Shown piece after piece: positions 1 to 8,700 of a stretch of 64,000 nt of DNA; positions within the stretch are counted from its first letter, which is position 1; every line of letters begins with the position of its first letter. A model generated the notes under the pieces. It was not told the origin of the DNA and searched no databases. It was given only the letters and a program-made list of their open reading frames with translations. Source of the DNA: PGZG01 sp046292765 (GTDB taxonomy: Bacteria; Pseudomonadota; Gammaproteobacteria; Pseudomonadales; Alcanivoracaceae); contig JBKBQA010000008.1 in assembly GCA_046292765.1 (NCBI GenBank), forward strand, positions 90,673 through 154,672, read 5' to 3'. The position numbers were made by a program, and so were the translations under genes.

Positions 1-6
1 TGCCAA

Positions 7-35
7 ACTACCGCCGATATCAAACCGGCGGTAGT
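7..35 (-). terminator. Hairpin overlapping the hsdM stop codon, possible terminator
   Basis: A perfect 10-bp inverted repeat (ACTACCGCCG at 7-16, CGGCGGTAGT at 26-35, 9-nt loop) surrounds the hsdM stop codon at 20-22. On the minus strand the stem is followed by only three T residues, so it is a weak intrinsic terminator or an mRNA 3'-end stabiliser. The sequence stops 6 bases further on, so what lies downstream is unknown. Confidence 0.5.
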
Positions 36-1624
36 CCAAGCTCTTTCAGATACGCATTATGCTTTTTTGCAGCTTTTTCGATACGGCTCTCAATACTTCT
101 TAGCTCTGCATTGACTGCAGCCAAGTCGATTTCCTGCTCTGCTTCGGCAGTGCTGACATAGCGGGAGATATTGAGGTTGTAATCGTTCTTCTCGATCTCC
201 TCCATGCTCACGCGGCGAGCATAGCGTAACTCTTCCTTGCGGTGCTGGTAGGTGTCGACGATCTTGTCGATATGCTCGTCGAGCAACTGGTTCTGCCGCC
301 GGCCCTTGTCACAATGCTCCGCGGCATTGATGAACAGTACATCATCGGGCTTCTTGCACCTCTTCAGCACCAGAATGCACACCGGGATACCCGTGGAGAA
401 GAACAGGTTAGCAGGCATGCCGATGACGGTGTCGATATGGCCGTCCTTGAGAAGCTTGGTGCGAATACGGCTTTCTGCGCCACCCCGAAACAGCACGCCA
501 TGGGGCAGGATGATGGCCATGGTGCCTTCATCACCCAGGAAGTGGAAACCGTGCAGCAGGAAGGCAAAGTCCGCTGCGGACTTGGGCGCCAGCCCATGGC
601 TCTTGAAGCGGAAATCTTCGGCCAATGCTTCACTCGGCTCCCAACGGTAGCTGAATGGTGGATTCGCCACCACCGCATCGAACTGCAACTTCTTTGCCGG
701 ATTCATCTCGTTGAGGATGTCCCAGTCATTCAGCAAGGTGTCGCCGTGGTGAATATTGAACTCACTGTCCTTTACCCCGTGCAGCAGCATGTTCATGCGC
801 GCCAGGTTATAGGTGGTGATGTTCTTTTCCTGGCCGTAGATCATGCCGATGCCGTGTGGGCCCATCCGCTTACGCACGTTGAGCAGCAGCGATCCGGAAC
901 CACAGGCAAAGTCCAGCACGCTCTTGAGCTTCTTTTTCTTACCAGCGGACGGGTCCTGACTGTCGAGCGTGACGATGCGCGACAGGATGGTGGAGACGCT
1001 CTGCGGAGTATAAAACTCTCCGGCCTTCTTGCCGGAACCGGCCGCGAACTGGCCGATCAGGTATTCGTAGGCATCGCCAAGAATGTCACTGTTGGTAGAA
1101 AACTGCGCAATGCCCTCACCAATTTTACTGATAATAGTGCATAGCTTCTTGTTGCGGTCCGATGGCGTCTTTCCGAGCTTCTCTGAGTTGAGGTTGATTT
1201 CGGAAAATAAGCCCTGGAAGGTGCTGGCAAAGGACTCGTTTTCGATGTGCTTGAAGCCCTTCTCCAAAATCCGCAACAGTTCTGGATTATGAGTGCGTGC
1301 TCGCTCGAAGATGCTGCTCCAAAGATAGTCCGGGTGGATGACATAGTGCATCTTGCGGCGCATCTGCTTCTCGAAATCCGGCACATCGTCGGCATTCTCT
1401 TCATACCAGACGAGCAACGGTGCTCGGCGGTCATCCTTGCCCAACTTTGGGTAGTCGCGACCCAGCTCTTTCTTCGCTGCCGTCTCGTAGTTGTCGGAGA
1501 GGTAACGCAAGAACAGAAACGACAGCATGTAATCGCGGAAGTCGTCGGCGTTCATGGCACCGCGCAAGTCGTCGGCAATGGCCCACAGGGTTTTGCCCAG
1601 TTGACTCAGTTGTTCTTTGGTCAT
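20..1624 (-). CDS. hsdM: Type I restriction-modification system methyltransferase subunit HsdM
   Basis: Adenine-N6 DNA methyltransferase subunit, 534 residues. Together with HsdS it forms the modification enzyme that methylates the host target, and with HsdR it forms the restriction complex. A helical N-terminal domain (about 1-160) precedes GEFYTP (202-207), the SAM-binding motif DFACGSGS (238-245) and the catalytic NPPF (321-324). The length fits the EcoR124I (type IC) family of about 520 residues, and no key residue is missing. The ATG at 1624 is preceded by AAGGAAAA. It is separated from the other hsd genes by 272 bp, so it probably has its own promoter. This allows methylase to be made independently of nuclease, as is usual for type I systems. 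Confidence 0.95.
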   Translation of the reverse strand: MTKEQLSQLGKTLWAIADDLRGAMNADDFRDYMLSFLFLRYLSDNYETAAKKELGRDYPKLGKDDRRAPLLVWYEENADDVPDFEKQMRRKMHYVIHPDYLWSSIFERARTHNPELLRILEKGFKHIENESFASTFQGLFSEINLNSEKLGKTPSDRNKKLCTIISKIGEGIAQFSTNSDILGDAYEYLIGQFAAGSGKKAGEFYTPQSVSTILSRIVTLDSQDPSAGKKKKLKSVLDFACGSGSLLLNVRKRMGPHGIGMIYGQEKNITTYNLARMNMLLHGVKDSEFNIHHGDTLLNDWDILNEMNPAKKLQFDAVVANPPFSYRWEPSEALAEDFRFKSHGLAPKSAADFAFLLHGFHFLGDEGTMAIILPHGVLFRGGAESRIRTKLLKDGHIDTVIGMPANLFFSTGIPVCILVLKRCKKPDDVLFINAAEHCDKGRRQNQLLDEHIDKIVDTYQHRKEELRYARRVSMEEIEKNDYNLNISRYVSTAEAEQEIDLAAVNAELRSIESRIEKAAKKHNAYLKELGLPPV

Positions 1625-1896
1625 GTATTTTCCTTAAATTGAACTATCAAGGATTTCTTTACAGTTGCCCGGCAGCCCCTTTGCCGACACCATCAGTTGT
1701 CAGCAATCCTTTACAACTGAAACCAGCTCATACCTTGCCCGGATAAACCTGTGGGCCCGAACTGGGGGCCGACCCTCCCAATCAAATAAGGCCGGCAATA
1801 TAACTCACTGTTTTTAAATGGATTTTCCTGTGAACGGGCCACCTCCAGTCAAATGACCGTCAAATAAGAATATCCATATACTTCAATAGGTTATGA
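1625..1896 (-). promoter_or_regulatory. hsdM upstream region with a palindromic operator-like repeat
   Basis: Non-coding gap of 272 bp between the AlbA_2 gene stop and hsdM. It holds a perfect inverted repeat, TCAGTTGT (1693-1700) and ACAACTGA (1713-1720), with half-sites 20 bp centre to centre, a spacing typical of a dimeric helix-turn-helix operator. TCAAATAAG occurs at 1782-1790 and 1860-1868. A TATATT-like -10 can be read near 1790-1795 on the minus strand but I found no well-spaced -35. A promoter for hsdM is inferred from the gap and orientation. Confidence 0.45.
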
Positions 1897-3363
1897 TTAC
1901 GCCCACCAGGGCACATACTTCATATACTTCCGGCCTGCTGACTCATCAAACTGCTTAACCGCCCCAGCCTCCAGGGCGTCCTTGATAATCCGGGATGCCA
2001 TGGCAGAGTTTTGCTCCTCAATACCAAATCGGCCTCGCAGACTCGCATTGGTCATGTAATCGTGCTCCACGTAACGAAGACAGGCGTGCAAGTAAGTCGC
2101 CCGAATGCGATCCTGCTTGTCCATGTCGCGAAAGTCCTTGTGAGCAAAAAGAACGCAACGCGTGTAGTCATGGGTTTGCTCAAAAATCGGGGCTGGCAAT
2201 TGATAGTACTCCGACTGGAAAACCACCTTATCAATACCGCTGCCTCGTTCCTCGCACACCCCAATCCGACGCATAAAAGATGCAATAGCCTCGTTGCGGG
2301 ATTTGGGAGGACTGTCCAGAAACCGGTCCGTGTTTACCAGAGGAACACCTGGATTAGTGACCTCCAGTCGATTCTCAAACACCTCGATCATAGGACCTGC
2401 GCCAGTCACCTCAAAGTCCTGATGGATCAGTGCATTGGCGACCAGCTCACGAACGGCAAGCTCGGGAAACATCGGCACATTCCTTCTTAAGGCCTGTCCT
2501 ATAACCTCATTAACCGGCAGCAGTCCAACCAGATATCCAATCAAGCCCTGAAAGCCACACGCGTACCCCTTGGTCCCCTCCTGCTCCCTGACAGTTTCTA
2601 CTCTGGATTTGCCTCGATACAGAATGACACGGGGTGCCTTGCGGCGCAGACGCTGAAACGCGCCCAGATTACGAGCGAACAGGATCGCTCCGAGGTTGGT
2701 GATATCCCAGTCACCATTATCACTTCTGCGTACCATATCATCCGCAACAAGCGCATCAAGAATAAGCTCGCGTGTGGAAGGCAATGGCCGGTTGATCAGT
2801 TCAAAGTATGACGGATAATCAAGAAGACTGATGACTTCACTATCTGAGAGTCTTTCAGCAGCGAGCTGCTTCTCGAAAGGCGTCTGGTCAAATACGCGCC
2901 ATAGTTCGCGCTCCTTCTCCGAATGCTCCTTGAGCTTCTTGAGATAGGAGCCAACACGAATATACTCCTGACCAGAAAATTGTACAGGGTGACGAAAAGC
3001 AGCACCGATCTCCAGAAGCACCAGGAGCTTGCCGTCATACTGATGTTCATAAAATCGAAAATTGATCTTTGGCGACAATCCGCGCAGAAGCCAGTTTTCC
3101 AGCTCCTCATTACCAATTTTGGTAGTTGCCGGAGAGAAGGTTGTTCCGACAACACTCTTGCTTTGATCCTCAACCCCCCAGACAAGGTAGGCGTTGGCCT
3201 TGCCCAGCAAGGCAGCAGAATTAGCGAGACCGGACAGGTACTGGCCAATGCGGTCTGGATCAGCATTATTCTGCTTGAACTCCAACCACTCAGTCTCCTT
3301 TGGAAGCTTGAGCAGTTCTGAAACGAGGGAGGTCAGGTAACTATCACCTCTGTCCAATGTCAT
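1897..3363 (-). CDS. AlbA_2 (Schlafen-like) and GHKL-ATPase-like protein linked to the RM locus
   Basis: 488 residues. The N-terminal AlbA_2/Schlafen-type domain is marked by ETEWLEFK (23-30), GLANSAA (45-51), VWGVED (61-66) and YIRVGSY (134-140). A GHKL/HATPase_c_4-like part follows: RELVANALIHQDF (305-317), NPG (337-339) and RGSGIDK (373-379). The C-terminus (about 417-488) looks like a winged helix. Proteins of this architecture are often found beside type I RM genes, annotated as ATP-binding or putative transcriptional regulators; their function is not settled. The start overlaps the prrC stop by 4 bp (ATGA), so the two are probably translationally coupled. A regulatory role, for instance at the palindrome upstream of hsdM, or an RNA-directed role are both inference. 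Base composition is AT-richer than the chromosomal genes to the right. Confidence 0.8.
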   Translation of the reverse strand: MTLDRGDSYLTSLVSELLKLPKETEWLEFKQNNADPDRIGQYLSGLANSAALLGKANAYLVWGVEDQSKSVVGTTFSPATTKIGNEELENWLLRGLSPKINFRFYEHQYDGKLLVLLEIGAAFRHPVQFSGQEYIRVGSYLKKLKEHSEKERELWRVFDQTPFEKQLAAERLSDSEVISLLDYPSYFELINRPLPSTRELILDALVADDMVRRSDNGDWDITNLGAILFARNLGAFQRLRRKAPRVILYRGKSRVETVREQEGTKGYACGFQGLIGYLVGLLPVNEVIGQALRRNVPMFPELAVRELVANALIHQDFEVTGAGPMIEVFENRLEVTNPGVPLVNTDRFLDSPPKSRNEAIASFMRRIGVCEERGSGIDKVVFQSEYYQLPAPIFEQTHDYTRCVLFAHKDFRDMDKQDRIRATYLHACLRYVEHDYMTNASLRGRFGIEEQNSAMASRIIKDALEAGAVKQFDESAGRKYMKYVPWWA

Positions 3364-4502
3364 GAACCTGACCCCTGCCCTTCTACGCGACCCTCAGCCA
3401 TTACAGGAAACAGCTCCGGGTTAAACCGATAGTTGTTCATGAAATCACGGAGAATACGGCGGAAGTATTCCTTGTTCTCCGGCAGCATTTCCCGTGGCTC
3501 ATACAGAGAGTAGTTGCCATGGCTGAGTACGTTTACCAGCCGGGCATGGAGGATGCCATCTGGGTCATCGTCCAGCTTGAGGCATGCTGAGAAACTACGA
3601 AACCCATGGAATGCAGCCGTTTTCTCCAAAATGCCGCGCAGAATATTGAAGTGATAGGTGTATATCTCGCCAGACTCGGCCACCTTGTGTAACTGTTCAA
3701 GCAAGGCTACATGATGGAAAAATGGCGTTTCATTGGTATATCTGACGGAATAAGCACCCGTGCCACTCTCATGGCTCAGGAAAAGCGGCTGAAGTGGATT
3801 GGACTTGCCGCGCTCATTGAGTTCATTCCAAAGGACATTGAAGAACAGCGCATGATGAGAAGAGATCACCGTCTTAATTCTGCCATTGGCACTCTTGAGC
3901 AACTGCGCGAGATGACTAGCCACCGCTATGGCATTATTGTCATCCAGTGATGAAATAGGATCATCGACATACAGGTATCTGACCCAATCGTAGGCCTCTT
4001 GGCCGTCTATCGCTAACTGGGCAACAGCGAGAAAGAAACACCATACAAAGATATTCTCCTCGCCACGCGACACTTTGATCGGTACAGGTGCCCCCTCAGC
4101 ATCCTTTTCGCGAAAGAAGGTAACTTCCCAGCTGGCGTAGTCTATAAAGAAGTCAAAATCCGCATAGCGCGCCAACAGCGGCGCGATGCGGCTTTCCATC
4201 TCCAATTCAGCAAGGCCACCAAAAAAGCGGGAGTCGCGGTTCAGTCGAAGTACGCGCTTGACATCATTGTCCAGATCATTATCCCAACTAAACAGATCTT
4301 CGGTGAAAGCGTTGAAATAAAGCGTATCGCGGACTTCCTCACCACCTTTCTGTTGCTTGTCTAACTCCTTGAAGGCCATCGAAAGGCGTGTCTTGCCGGT
4401 GCCATTGTAGGCAAATAGCAGCACATAATTCTTCTCCTCCAGCCGCTCTCGCAGGTGGGCAACAAGGGCGTCGAGGCTGACAAAGGTCGATGTGCCACTC
4501 AT
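3360..4502 (-). CDS. prrC: PrrC-type anticodon nuclease
   Basis: 380 residues, close to E. coli PrrC (396). PrrC cuts tRNA(Lys) at the anticodon when phage disables the restriction enzyme that normally holds it silent. The ABC-like N-terminal ATPase shows Walker A NGTGKT (33-38), the PrrC-characteristic NAFTEDLFSWDNDL (64-77), the signature SRGEE (145-149), Walker B/D-loop LYVDDPISSLDDN (177-189) and H-loop SSHH (214-217). The C-terminal part has YHFNILRGILEKTA, giving R289 and E293, then SHG with H328. This reproduces the PrrC Arg320-Glu324-His356 triad with spacings of 4 and 35 instead of 4 and 32. It overlaps hsdS by 4 bp (ATGA) and the next gene by 4 bp. The placement beside hsdS is the expected PrrC context. 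One sampled line (3601-3660) has 28 G/C in 60, well below flanking DNA. An active nuclease is inferred. Confidence 0.9.
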   Translation of the reverse strand: MSGTSTFVSLDALVAHLRERLEEKNYVLLFAYNGTGKTRLSMAFKELDKQQKGGEEVRDTLYFNAFTEDLFSWDNDLDNDVKRVLRLNRDSRFFGGLAELEMESRIAPLLARYADFDFFIDYASWEVTFFREKDAEGAPVPIKVSRGEENIFVWCFFLAVAQLAIDGQEAYDWVRYLYVDDPISSLDDNNAIAVASHLAQLLKSANGRIKTVISSHHALFFNVLWNELNERGKSNPLQPLFLSHESGTGAYSVRYTNETPFFHHVALLEQLHKVAESGEIYTYHFNILRGILEKTAAFHGFRSFSACLKLDDDPDGILHARLVNVLSHGNYSLYEPREMLPENKEYFRRILRDFMNNYRFNPELFPVMAEGRVEGQGSGS

Positions 4503-5734
4503 ACGTCCATTGCCTCAGGACTAGGAAAAAGCCTCTGCATCAGGCCCTTTTTGTGAAATTTGAGTGCGTCTAGCCTCTCCTCCTGTCTTGATATTAGAGC
4601 ATCAATGGAGGCTAAGAAATCGGCTATCCTGTTCTGCTCCAAGAGCGAAGGATTAAGCAGAGGCACCTTTGCGAAGTCTTCGTAATAGAGGCGCAGCCTA
4701 TCTTCAGTCAGACCTCTGGAATGAGCGGTGAGCGTTTGGAGCGTTCCCGGCAGTTTCAATTGAAAATAGAAAAAAAGTGGATTCACTCCGCACGGTTTCA
4801 CTACGATGTAGGCCGGGCTGACCATGCAATCTTCCGGGGCAACACCAAGGGCGCCTTGCCACATACGCATCATGTTATAAGCAAGATCACCTTTTCGTAC
4901 CGTCTTGTTCGCTCTTACATCTGCAATATCATCAATTCGACGATCCAGCGAGTCGCGAGGCACAAGCCCCTCCGTCATGGTTACCGAGTATATGGGGAGT
5001 CCAGGCTCACCTCGTTCGACTCTGTTGGAAAATATCTTCCCGGCCAAAATCGTAGGCCACTTCCCAGCCTTGCGAAACTCGGGAAAACGCAGGCGGGGGA
5101 CGGTTTCGCCTTCGCGGGGGAAGAGTTGTTGCATCAGGCCTTTTTTGTGGGTTTTGAGGGCGTCGACTTTTTCTGCTTGGCCGGCGATCAGGGCGTCGAT
5201 GGATGACAGGCAATCAGCGATTTTTTGCTGTTCTTCTGGCCTTGGAAGTAGAACAGGGATCTGCGCAAATGCTGGATACTTAAGATTCAGCGTATCTTTA
5301 ACCAATCCTTGTGAGTAACGCCGAAACTGCTCAATAAGTTGACGTGTCTTAAAATAATAAGAATAGAACAGACCGTTAGCGGTGCCTGTTGGCTTGCACA
5401 CCGTATATGCAGGGCTAATAATTCCTTCTCTGTCGGCATATGCGCTTCGCCCCTCCCACATTCTCATTGTGTTATATGCAATATCGCCCGGCAGAACCCT
5501 CAAATATCTGGACTTATCCGCACTGGCGTTACTCTTGCGGTTGCTTTCTTCTTGCGGAATTATTCCATCCTTATCAGTCAACGAAAGCAAAGGCAAAGAG
5601 TCAAATCCAGCCTCCTGTCGATTTTCAAATAGTCCTCCCAAGATGTTCCGCTCCCACTCCCCCGCCTCGCGAAACTCTGGAAACCGGAGCTGAGGCACCA
5701 AGTCCTTTTTACCGCTCTTCTTTGTCTTACTCAT
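4499..5734 (-). CDS. hsdS: Type I restriction-modification specificity subunit HsdS
   Basis: DNA-recognition subunit, 411 residues. It has two target recognition domains (about 28-165 and 227-360), each followed by a conserved helix: KIADCLSSIDALI (171-183) and RIADFLASIDALI (369-381), both continuing into HKKGLMQ-LFP. LRFPEFREAGEW (16-27) recurs as LRFPEFRKAGKW (215-226), marking the circular half-repeat layout. Unusually, the two TRDs resemble each other: GDIAYNTMRMWEG (83-95) against GDLAYNMMRMWQG (282-294), and SPAYTVCKP against SPAYIVVKP. The start lies inside the 3' end of hsdR (8-bp overlap) and the stop overlaps prrC (ATGA), so expression is coupled. The recognition sequence cannot be read from the protein. 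Confidence 0.94.
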   Translation of the reverse strand: MSKTKKSGKKDLVPQLRFPEFREAGEWERNILGGLFENRQEAGFDSLPLLSLTDKDGIIPQEESNRKSNASADKSRYLRVLPGDIAYNTMRMWEGRSAYADREGIISPAYTVCKPTGTANGLFYSYYFKTRQLIEQFRRYSQGLVKDTLNLKYPAFAQIPVLLPRPEEQQKIADCLSSIDALIAGQAEKVDALKTHKKGLMQQLFPREGETVPRLRFPEFRKAGKWPTILAGKIFSNRVERGEPGLPIYSVTMTEGLVPRDSLDRRIDDIADVRANKTVRKGDLAYNMMRMWQGALGVAPEDCMVSPAYIVVKPCGVNPLFFYFQLKLPGTLQTLTAHSRGLTEDRLRLYYEDFAKVPLLNPSLLEQNRIADFLASIDALISRQEERLDALKFHKKGLMQRLFPSPEAMDV

Positions 5735-8700
5735 ACGCCGCCAACCCCGAAATCTCGCGCCCCTGTGCCTGCTTCTTCAGAAATGGCACCAGTTCGTCCA
5801 TCAGTGCAATCTCCGCCTTGCTGCGCGCCTTCCAGCCCAGCGCCAACGGCTCGAACAAGTCGCTGAGCTTTTCACCGTCAAAGATCATGCGGTCGAGTAT
5901 GGCAGCAACAAAGGCTTTCAGGTTGTCTGCCGCCAGCCCGTGCCGGCCAGCCATGGCATTGAGCTCGTCATCGGCCTTTTGGGCCTTGAATTGCTGGTAG
6001 CCTTGCTTGATTTCGTCGGTGCTGTGACCCTGCCCGGCCTTGAGGCTGTTGATGTAGGCGATGATGTCCTCGCGCTCGCCCATCAGGTTGCTGCTGGAGG
6101 TGAGCATGTTCACAAGTTGCTCGCGACTCATGGTTTGTTTTGAAGGCTTCTGCTGACTGAAACGGGCAATCAGGCCCATGATGTAGTCGTAGTCGATCAG
6201 CGCCGAGGAAAACAGCACGAACTCGAAATCCAGTTGCTCGATGGCATCCTGGGCGTCGCTGGCCTGGGCGCCGGCTTTGCCCTGCTGTGCTTTCAGGCGC
6301 TGGGCGGTTTCCAGGTAGGAGCTGCGCAGGGCGCGCAGGTCGTCTTCAGGCAGCAGTTCGTTAATTTTCTGCTTTTGCACTTCGTCGAGATCGGTGTATT
6401 GATCCAGCTGGGTTTTCAGGCGCTGCACTTCCTTGAAGTGCTTGATGAACTCGATGCGCGCGGTGTCGCCCTTGAGGCTGTATACCTCTTCGGGTTCGCA
6501 CACCTTGTTGTCAGACACCTCGGCCGGTTCGCTACCGGTTTGCTGGGCGATGAATTGCGCCATGGCGGTAACCGCCTGCTCGTATTTGTCGATCACCTTG
6601 GGCGCCGGGTCCACCAGCCAAATTTCCCGCGAGCGGGAGGCGTCTTCGCCGGAGAACAGCGCAATGGCTTCATCCACCGATGGCTGTTGGCCACGAAAAT
6701 CGAGGATGTTGCCGTAGGGCTTGGTATCGTTGAGTACCCGGTTGGTGCGCGAGAAGGCCTGGATCAGGCCGTGATATTTCAGGTTCTTGTCCACGTACAG
6801 GGTATTGAGATACTTGGAGTCGAAGCCAGTCAGCAGCATGTCCACCACGATGACGATATCGATCTTGTTGCTGTGGGCGTAGTCGCTGTTGGGATACTGT
6901 TGATCCTTGATGCGCTGCTGCACGTCCTGATAGTACAGATCGAACTCGTTGATGCTGTGGTTGGTGCCGTACTGACTGTTGTAGTCGGCAATGATCTGCT
7001 TGAGCGCGGCCTTTTTCTGTTCCGGCTCCTGCTGGTTGTCGGCCTTTTCCTGGGGCAGGTCGTCCTGCAGCTGTTTGACGTCCTTGTTGCCTTCTGCCGG
7101 CGGCGAGAAGACGCAAGCGATATTCAACGGGGAGAATCCAGCATCTTTTGCCTTGCGCTCGGTCTGTACCTGCTTGAACAGCTCATAGTAGGAGATGGCT
7201 TGGTTGATGCTGGCCGTGGCGAGGACGGCGTTGAAGCGGCGCTGACTCGTGGCGGCGTCGTGCTTTTCCAGAATGGATTCGACCACCGCCAGCTGGGTCA
7301 CTGCTTCATCGGGCCTGGCCTTTGATTTGCCCTTTGAATGGTCGCCAGCGCCTTTTGCCTGGGCAGCTTCCGGCTTGAAATAGTCGATATGGAAGCGCAG
7401 CACGTTGCAGTCATCAATGGCGTGGGTAATGGTGTAGGCGTGCAGCTGCTTTTCAAAGATGTCCCTGGTGGTCTTGTAGGAGCCTACCGTGCCGTCGATC
7501 TGCTTGTAGCTGGCGTTGTCTTCAAAGATCGGCGTGCCGGTAAAGCCGAACAGCTGGGCCTTGGGGAAGAACGCCTTGATGGCCTGGTGGTTGTCGCCAA
7601 ACTGGGATCGGTGGCACTCGTCAAAGATGATGACGATGCGCTTGTTGCGCAACGGTTCCAGTCGCTCCTTGTAGGTCAGCTTGCCTTTTTCCTTGTGCTG
7701 CCGGGCTTTCCTGCTGGTTTCATCCAGCGCCAGGCCGAGTTTCTGGATGGTGGTGACGATGACCTTGTCGGCGTAGTCCTCGGACAGCAGACGGCGCACC
7801 AGGGTTTCGGTGTTGGTGTTTTCCTCGACGCAGCCTTCCTGGAATTTATTAAATTCCTCGCGGGTCTGGCGATCGAGGTCCTTGCGGTCGACGACGAACA
7901 GGCATTTTTCGATATCCGGGTTATCCTTCAGCAGCGTGGAAGCCTTGAAGGAGGTCAGCGTCTTGCCGCTGCCAGTGGTGTGCCAGATGTAGCCGTTACC
8001 CCGGTTCTGGTGGATGCAGTCGACAATCGCCTTGACCGCATAGATCTGGTAGGGACGCATGATCATCAGCTTCTGTTCGCTGGCCACCAGCACCATGTAG
8101 CGGCTGATCATCTGGCCCAGAGTGCATTTGGCCAGAAAAGTGTCAGCAAAGTCGTCCAAGTGGGTGATCTTGCGGTTGTCTTCGCTGGCCAGCTGGTAGA
8201 TGGGCAGAAAACGCTCATCGGCATTGAAGGCAAAGTGCTGGCTGTGGTTGTTGGCGAAGTAATACGTATTGCTGCGATTGCTGACGACAAACAGCTGCAT
8301 GAAGCACAACAGCGTGTTGGTATAACCGTTGCCGGGGTCGTTCTTGTAATGGACGATCTGCTCCATGGCGCGGCGCGGGTTGATACCGAGGGTTTTCAGC
8401 TCAATCTGCACCATGGGCAGGCCGTTGATCAACAGGATCACATCGTAGCGGTGATGGCTGTTGTCGGTGTTGATGCGCAGCTGGTTGATGACTTCGAAAT
8501 CGTTTTTGCACCAATCCTTCAGGTTAACCAACATGTAATGCAGCGGCGTGCCATCCTCGCGCTGGAAGTAGCCGTATTCGCGCAGGGTTTTGGCGGCTTG
8601 AAACACATCGGCATTGATAATTTCATCGCGCAGGCGGGCGAACTCGGCATCCGTGAGGCGCACATGGTTGAGCGCCTCGAACTTCTCGCGGAAGTTCTGC

